A stretch of DNA of 35,940 nucleotides from Sphingomonas sp. GTDB lineage: Bacteria > Pseudomonadota > Alphaproteobacteria > Sphingomonadales > Sphingomonadaceae. Under the pieces are notes generated by a model. The model ran no database searches. It was not told the origin of the DNA and saw only the letters and a list, made by a program, of their open reading frames with translations. Position numbers and translations under genes: made by a program. This document shows, piece by piece, positions 30,402 through 35,940 of the stretch; position 1 is the stretch's first letter, and every line of letters begins with the position of its first letter. The stretch covers positions 1 through 35,940 of the forward strand of contig JABFXK010000086.1 of assembly GCA_013361785.1 (NCBI GenBank), read 5' to 3'.

Positions 30402-31742
30402 TCACGCGGCCGACCGCACCGCCTCGCAGATATCGTCGACGACACGCTCAACGAGCTTCGCATCGTCGCCTTCGGCCATCACCCGGATCAGCGGCTCGGT
30501 GCCCGATTTGCGGATGACGAGACGCCCGCGGCCTTCGAGCTCCGCCTCGGCCGCGGCAATCCGCTTCCTGACGCTGTCGGTCTCGAGCGGCTCGGCGCCG
30601 CCGTTGAAGTGCACGTTCTTCAAAAGCTGCGGAAGCGGCTCGAACTGGCGCAGCAACGCGCTCGCGGGCGCTTTCGCCTCGACAAGCGCCGCCAGCACCT
30701 GAAGGCCGGCGACGAGGCCGTCGCCCGTGGTCGCATGGTCGGCAAGAATGATGTGCCCCGACTGCTCGCCTCCGACGTTGCAGCCGCGCGCGCGCATTTC
30801 CTCTAGCACGTAGCGGTCTCCGACCTTCGTCCGGAGCAGCTTCAGGCCCGCTTCGCCGAGCTTCCGCTCAAGGCCGAGGTTGGACATCACAGTCGCGACC
30901 ACCGCATCACCTTTGAGCGCGCCGCGGGCGTGCAGCCCAAGCCCGATCAGCGCCATCAACTGGTCACCGTCGACCAGCTGGCCCTTCTCGTCCGCTACGA
31001 TCAGCCGGTCAGCATCGCCGTCGAGCGCAAGACCAATGTCGGCACCGCTCGCGACCACCGTTTCCTGCATCAGCTCGGGATGGGTGGAACCGCAGCCGGC
31101 GTTGATGTTGAGGCCGTCGGGATTGACCCCCACGGCAACGACCTCGGCGCCGAGCTCCCACAGTGCCTCGGGCGCGACATGGTAGGCGGCGCCGTTCGCG
31201 CAATCGACTACGACCTTCAGGCCGTCGAGCCGGAGATGCTCGGGGAAGGTGTCCTTGGCGAACTGGATGTAGCGGCCGCGGGCATCGTCGATCCGGCGTG
31301 CGCGGCCGATCATGTCCGATTTTGCGAGCTTCGGGCCTGCTTCCAGCCGTTTCTCGATCGCCTGCTCGTCCTCGTCGCTAAGCTTGTAGCCGTCGGGCCC
31401 GAACAGCTTGATCCCGTTATCGGCGAACGGATTGTGCGAAGCGCTGATCATCACGCCGAGGTCCGCACGCATCGAGCGGGTGAGCATCGCCACCGCCGGG
31501 GTCGGCATCGGACCCAGCAGCACCACGTCCATGCCGACACTGGTGAAGCCCGCGACCATCGCCGATTCCATCATATAGCCGGAAAGCCGCGTATCCTTGC
31601 CGATCACGACGCGGTGGCGGTGGTCGCCGCGGAGGAAGTGCGCGCCCGCCGCCATGCCGACGCAGAGCGCCGTCTGTGCGGTCATCGGATGGACGTTGGT
31701 CGTTCCGCGAATCCCGTCGGTGCCGAAGAACTTGCGTGTCAT
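30402..31742 (-). CDS. glmM: Phosphoglucosamine mutase
   Basis: [58 protein letters not shown]. Confidence 0.97.
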   Translation of the reverse strand: MTRKFFGTDGIRGTTNVHPMTAQTALCVGMAAGAHFLRGDHRHRVVIGKDTRLSGYMMESAMVAGFTSVGMDVVLLGPMPTPAVAMLTRSMRADLGVMISASHNPFADNGIKLFGPDGYKLSDEDEQAIEKRLEAGPKLAKSDMIGRARRIDDARGRYIQFAKDTFPEHLRLDGLKVVVDCANGAAYHVAPEALWELGAEVVAVGVNPDGLNINAGCGSTHPELMQETVVASGADIGLALDGDADRLIVADEKGQLVDGDQLMALIGLGLHARGALKGDAVVATVMSNLGLERKLGEAGLKLLRTKVGDRYVLEEMRARGCNVGGEQSGHIILADHATTGDGLVAGLQVLAALVEAKAPASALLRQFEPLPQLLKNVHFNGGAEPLETDSVRKRIAAAEAELEGRGRLVIRKSGTEPLIRVMAEGDDAKLVERVVDDICEAVRSAA

Positions 31743-31781
31743 CGGTGCTGATTTAGCGGCTGCGCGCCCGCAGCGCGAGTG

Positions 31782-33167
31782 TCAGGGGCGATACGCCTTC
31801 GGCATGTCGGTCCGCTGTAGGTAGCGATAGCGCTCAAGAAGACGCGACTGGTGATCGTCGAGCGGCTGCTGAACGCCGTCGATGAACACCTGTTCGGCGC
31901 CGCTCGTCACTTCGAGCGGGTCGCCCGACCAGATGACTACGTCCGCATGCTCGCCGGGAGAGAGCCGGCCGATCTGCCCGCCCAGCCCGACCGCTTCCGC
32001 GGGTTTGGACGTGATCATCGCCAGCGCGTCGCCCCAGCTGACACCGCTCGCCCCCGGGATCTTCTGCAGCGCCACGAGGTTGCCCGCAGATTGCCGCTCG
32101 TCGAAGTCACGGTGCGATTCATCGTCATCGATCATCCCGATCGACACCTTGACGCCCGCGGCGCGCATCCGGCCGATGTTCGACTGGGTCGCGGCGATCT
32201 CCTCGAAGCTCGCAGGAAGGTCGTTCATCGCCGACGCGATCACGGGGATTCCCGACCTCGCGAGTTGATCGGCGACGAGCCAGCCTTCGGTGGCGCCGAC
32301 GATCACGAACTTCATCGCGTGGAACTCACGCGCGAGATCGAGGACGTTGAGGATATCGCTGGCGCGCTCGACATGGACCAGGAGCGGCTGTCTGCCCTGG
32401 AGCACCGGAACGAGTGCCGCCGCGTCGAAGCGCGTCAGGAGCACGTCCTGGCTCCGGTCCGCGCTTCGACTGTACACGCGCGATTCGTTCGGGTTCTGGA
32501 TGGGGCGAAAGCGCACATCCGGCTCGCCCCCGGCGCCGGAGGACACAGGGGTAGCGAAGCGCGTCAGCTCCGCAGCCTCGCGAAGTGCGTTCCGGAACAG
32601 AACGTAAGCGGAAGGCCGCGATCCGCCGGCGTTCTCGGCGCCCGTTTCGCCAAGCTCGACGAACTGGAAGGCACGCGCCTTGGTGATCGGATCCATATCG
32701 GCGCCGGTGTCGATCACCGCACCCTGGCCGGCGAAAATGTTGTGCGACGCCTGAGGCGCGACCACGGCGCGGGTCACGCCGTCGGCGCGGTTCACCTTGA
32801 TCGGCTGGTAGTTGGGATTGATCGCCGGCGCGACGTCGAGCGCCGCGTTGAACGGGCTCTTGTCCGCACGCTCGTCATTCGCGCCCTTGGCGCCTCCCGA
32901 CACGTCGGTGAGACCGAGGCGCGAGAAGCCGGCGACGATCCCGGGCGTCACCCACTTGCCGGTTCCGTCGATCACTCGAGCCCCTGCCGGCACTGCGACG
33001 CCCTGTCCCGCGGCGACGATGCGCCCGTCGCGGATCACGACGGTGCCGTCCTGGATCGGTCCCGATCCGTCGCCGATCGCGACGGTGGCGTGGGTGATGG
33101 CGATGGTCTCGGCGCTCGCCGGCATGGCGACGGTGAGCAGGAGCGCGGTTGCGACAGAGCGGATCAC
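31782..33167 (-). CDS. Amidohydrolase family protein, apparently missing the N-terminal HxH metal motif
   Basis: Signal-like start; GTGKWVTPGIVAGFSRLGLTDVSG in place of PGLIDxHxH; GRLSPGEHADVVIWSGDPLEVTS. Confidence 0.87.
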   Translation of the reverse strand: MIRSVATALLLTVAMPASAETIAITHATVAIGDGSGPIQDGTVVIRDGRIVAAGQGVAVPAGARVIDGTGKWVTPGIVAGFSRLGLTDVSGGAKGANDERADKSPFNAALDVAPAINPNYQPIKVNRADGVTRAVVAPQASHNIFAGQGAVIDTGADMDPITKARAFQFVELGETGAENAGGSRPSAYVLFRNALREAAELTRFATPVSSGAGGEPDVRFRPIQNPNESRVYSRSADRSQDVLLTRFDAAALVPVLQGRQPLLVHVERASDILNVLDLAREFHAMKFVIVGATEGWLVADQLARSGIPVIASAMNDLPASFEEIAATQSNIGRMRAAGVKVSIGMIDDDESHRDFDERQSAGNLVALQKIPGASGVSWGDALAMITSKPAEAVGLGGQIGRLSPGEHADVVIWSGDPLEVTSGAEQVFIDGVQQPLDDHQSRLLERYRYLQRTDMPKAYRP

Positions 33168-34558
33168 TTCACGTCTCCTTCACCGGGCTGTCCGAGCTCG
33201 AAATCGCTGACCGGCCGCTTATGCGGGTCGTTGGCATCGTACATTTCGGCGCCATCGATCCAGACGCGCTCCGGCCGCGAGTAATCGCTGAACGGATCGC
33301 CGTTCCACATCACCACGTCGGCTGCCTTGCCGGCCGTAAGCGTGCCGGTCACGCCGAGGATTCCGAGCGCTTTGGCAGGATTGCGGCTCAGCCACTCCCA
33401 TGCGACCGCCTCAGACAGTCCGGGGATTCCGGCGCGCTGTCCTACAGCCATCGCTTTCGCGGCGGCCTGGTTCAGCCGCTGGATGCCGTTCGGATCGTCG
33501 GAGTGGACCATCGCGCAGGCGCCCGCATTGTGAACGAGGGCAATGTTCTGCGGGATCGCGTCATAGGCTTCCATCTTGAAGCCATACCAGTCGGCCCACA
33601 TCACCGCGCAAATGTCATTGTCCCGCAGCAGGTCGGCGATCTTGTACGCTTCGACGGCGTGGTGGAACGCCGTGATGTGATAGCCGAACTCCTTCGACAT
33701 ATCGATCATCTGGGCCATTTCGTCCGCGCGATAGCAGTGGTTCTGGATAAGGATCCTGCCTTCGAGGACGCCCTTCAGCGTGTCCATCGTCAGGTCGCGC
33801 TTGGGCATGTCGCCGCCCTTCGCGTAATATTTATCCCACTCGTGCTTATAGGCGACTGCCTTGGCCCAGGTCTCGCGATCGAGCGCGATATTGCCCATGC
33901 GCGTCTGGGGCATGTGGTCGTGGCTGCCGAACACGCGCTTCGGGTTTTCGCCGCACGCCATCTTGAGGCCGTAAGGGGCTCCCGGGAACTTCATCTCCTG
34001 AACCGTGCGGCCAGGGACGTTCTTGAGCACGACCGAGCGGCCGCCCATCAGGTCGCCTGAGCCGGGGAGGATCTGCATCGTGGTCACCCCGCCGTTCACC
34101 AGCGCTCGGCTGAAGCCGGGGTCCTGCGGCCATACGCTATGCTCGGCCCAGACGTCGGCGTGGATCGGATCGGTCAGCTCGTTGCCGTCAGAGTTCGCCT
34201 CCACGCCTGGCGACGGATAGACCCCGAGGTGGCTGTGGATGTCGATGATCCCCGGTGAGACGAACTTGCCCGTCCCATTGATCTCGAGCGCTCCGGCGGG
34301 CGACGGTAGGCCTGGCCCGCCGACTGCCTGGATGACTCCGTTGCCGAACACGACCGTGCCGTCGTTGATCTGCCCTCCGTCACCGGTGAACACGGTCGCA
34401 TGGCGGATGACCGTGAGCACGCCCGGGTAGCGGACATAGGTCGATGGATAGGGATTCTCATTGAGGCGGACGGCCGGGGCCGCCGGCGGCGGAGTGGTCG
34501 CGCAGGCGGTGAGGCAAAGAGCAGCCGAAAGCGCCCCGAAAACGAGCTTATTTGACAC
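33164..34558 (-). CDS. Amidohydrolase family lipoprotein (imidazolonepropionase-like)
   Basis: CLTACATTPP lipobox; GTGKFVSPGIIDIHSHLGVYPSPG; TLTAGKAADVVMWNGDPFSDYS; GTG start. Confidence 0.9.
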   Translation of the reverse strand: MSNKLVFGALSAALCLTACATTPPPAAPAVRLNENPYPSTYVRYPGVLTVIRHATVFTGDGGQINDGTVVFGNGVIQAVGGPGLPSPAGALEINGTGKFVSPGIIDIHSHLGVYPSPGVEANSDGNELTDPIHADVWAEHSVWPQDPGFSRALVNGGVTTMQILPGSGDLMGGRSVVLKNVPGRTVQEMKFPGAPYGLKMACGENPKRVFGSHDHMPQTRMGNIALDRETWAKAVAYKHEWDKYYAKGGDMPKRDLTMDTLKGVLEGRILIQNHCYRADEMAQMIDMSKEFGYHITAFHHAVEAYKIADLLRDNDICAVMWADWYGFKMEAYDAIPQNIALVHNAGACAMVHSDDPNGIQRLNQAAAKAMAVGQRAGIPGLSEAVAWEWLSRNPAKALGILGVTGTLTAGKAADVVMWNGDPFSDYSRPERVWIDGAEMYDANDPHKRPVSDFELGQPGEGDVK

Positions 34559-35940
34559 CGTGCATCCACTTCTGAAGAGGCCAGGAGAGAAGGAACAGCA
34601 CCACGCCCGCGCCGATGGCGACCCAGGCGATGGTCGTGAACGTGTGAGTATAGGTGGCGAGGCTGACCTTGAGGTTCGTGACCTGCCCGCCGACCGTCTC
34701 GACGCTCGCAAACTGGGCCACCACGCCCGCGAAATATTGAGCAACCGAGATCGACAGGAACCAGACGCCCATCATCAGACCGACGATGCGCGCGATCGAC
34801 AGCTTGGTGATCATCGACAGGCCGACCGGTGAGATGCACAGCTCGGCCAGCGAATGAATGAGATAGAGGCCCGCTAGCCACCACAGGCCAACCTGGAAAT
34901 TATTCGCCGCATCCGCGAACGTGGATCCCCAGATCAGGAACAGGAATCCTGCGCCAACGCCCACCAGTGCAATCGCGAACTTGACCGGGATCGACGGTTC
35001 CAGCCCGCGCTTGGCAAGGCCGGTCCACAGCATGCTCATTAGCGGCGCGAACAGCACGATACAGATTGGGTTGAAGTTCTGCGTCTGCGGCGCCGAGATG
35101 GTGAAGAGGCCGAAGACGCTGCGATCGGTGTTGCGGTCAGCGAACAAGGTGAGCGACGATCCGGCCTGCTCAAACAAAGTCCAGAAGAAGACGTTGAAAG
35201 TGATCAGGATCATGGCCGCGCACATCATCTGGAACTCGGTGCGTGTGCCCTTGGCGTAGGACCAGATCAGGATCGCGGGGACGCCGATCAGGAACGAGCC
35301 GAACAGCAGCTTGCCCATGAGCGAAAGCGACTCAATGTAGCCGAGGAACCCCGATCCAGGCTCGGGCTCGGGCGTGTTCATCAGGTTGACGAAGAGCAGA
35401 TAGAATAGTGGCACGGCAACGATCGCCGCGACGTAGACGAGCAGCGAGCGGTCCTTTTCCTTGGCCGGCGGCTCGCCATAACCGGCGAGACGGCCGCCGT
35501 CGAACTGCATCAGGAAGTAGGCGATCGACATGCCGACCCCGGCGAGCGCAAAGCCGGCCCACCAGCCTATCCAGTCTGCGAGTATCGGACAGGCGACTTG
35601 GCCAAGAATAGAGCCGAGGTTGATTCCCATGTAGAAAATCGTGAAGCCGGAATCGCGGCGCCGATCACCCTGGTCGTAAAGCGTGCCGACGATGGTCGAG
35701 ATGTTCGGCTTGAAGAACCCGTTGCCAACCGAAATCAGCGATAGCGCGATCAGCAGGATCGCCACGGTGAGCGGATCCCGCTGCCCATGGGACTCGAAAC
35801 CCCCCTTGGGAACCGTTCGTGCGACGCTGTTGTCGGGCCTCAGCAATGAGACGCTGCCGTCGTCATTGCCCCGGATCTGCAGCTTCTGGTTGCCAGCGAC
35901 GAGGTAGCGGACCTCATTACCCGTAGTTGGCCGGTCCTGG
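34548..35940 (-). CDS. POT/PTR2 family peptide MFS transporter (5' end outside window)
   Basis: LISVGNGFFKPNISTIVGTLYDQGDRRRDSGFTIFYMGINLGSILG; frame remains open to the window edge (QDRPTTGNEVRYLVAGNQKLQIRG...). Confidence 0.93.
   Translation of the reverse strand, partial: QDRPTTGNEVRYLVAGNQKLQIRGNDDGSVSLLRPDNSVARTVPKGGFESHGQRDPLTVAILLIALSLISVGNGFFKPNISTIVGTLYDQGDRRRDSGFTIFYMGINLGSILGQVACPILADWIGWWAGFALAGVGMSIAYFLMQFDGGRLAGYGEPPAKEKDRSLLVYVAAIVAVPLFYLLFVNLMNTPEPEPGSGFLGYIESLSLMGKLLFGSFLIGVPAILIWSYAKGTRTEFQMMCAAMILITFNVFFWTLFEQAGSSLTLFADRNTDRSVFGLFTISAPQTQNFNPICIVLFAPLMSMLWTGLAKRGLEPSIPVKFAIALVGVGAGFLFLIWGSTFADAANNFQVGLWWLAGLYLIHSLAELCISPVGLSMITKLSIARIVGLMMGVWFLSISVAQYFAGVVAQFASVETVGGQVTNLKVSLATYTHTFTTIAWVAIGAGVVLFLLSWPLQKWMHGVK

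Noticed and set aside
29042-30517. 491-aa plus-strand ORF opposite rnhB/thiD
   Set aside because: Arg/His/Asp-rich shadow ORF opposite well-supported CDSs

Overview
This is a GC-rich alphaproteobacterial chromosomal window, most like Sphingomonadales by gene content; that lineage call is an inference from protein resemblance. It is mostly housekeeping and metabolic genes. In order they are: surE; two small exported proteins; agmatine deiminase and N-carbamoylputrescine amidase; a frameshifted TMEM175-like channel; a family-5-type UDG; folK; tRNA-Lys(TTT); an exopolysaccharide polymerisation/export cluster; a metallophosphatase; apaG; recO; uvrC; an Asp/Glu racemase; pntA2-pntB; a CHASE2/degenerate-GGDEF/EAL protein; a tiny independently transcribed micro-ORF; yjbQ; ybaK; a DAO-family oxidoreductase; pntA1; cox subunit IV; a divergent AAA+ enhancer-binding regulator; a Moco-carrier-like protein; folP; ccrM; rnhB; a thiD-VOC fusion; glmM; two amidohydrolases; and a POT transporter cut by the window edge. 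The most notable observations are: (1) a compact promoter/SD/26-codon Gly-Trp micro-ORF/terminator unit at ~20453-20660; (2) uvrC interrupted by two in-frame TAG codons; (3) an 11-bp tandem duplication that splits the CHASE2-EAL gene; (4) a 1-nt frameshift in the TMEM175-like gene; (5) a transhydrogenase operon split by ~4.8 kb; (6) a ThiD-VOC fusion; and (7) a regulator with GAFAGA in place of GAFTGA and a receiver lacking the phospho-Asp. I found no CRISPR array, IS element or prophage.
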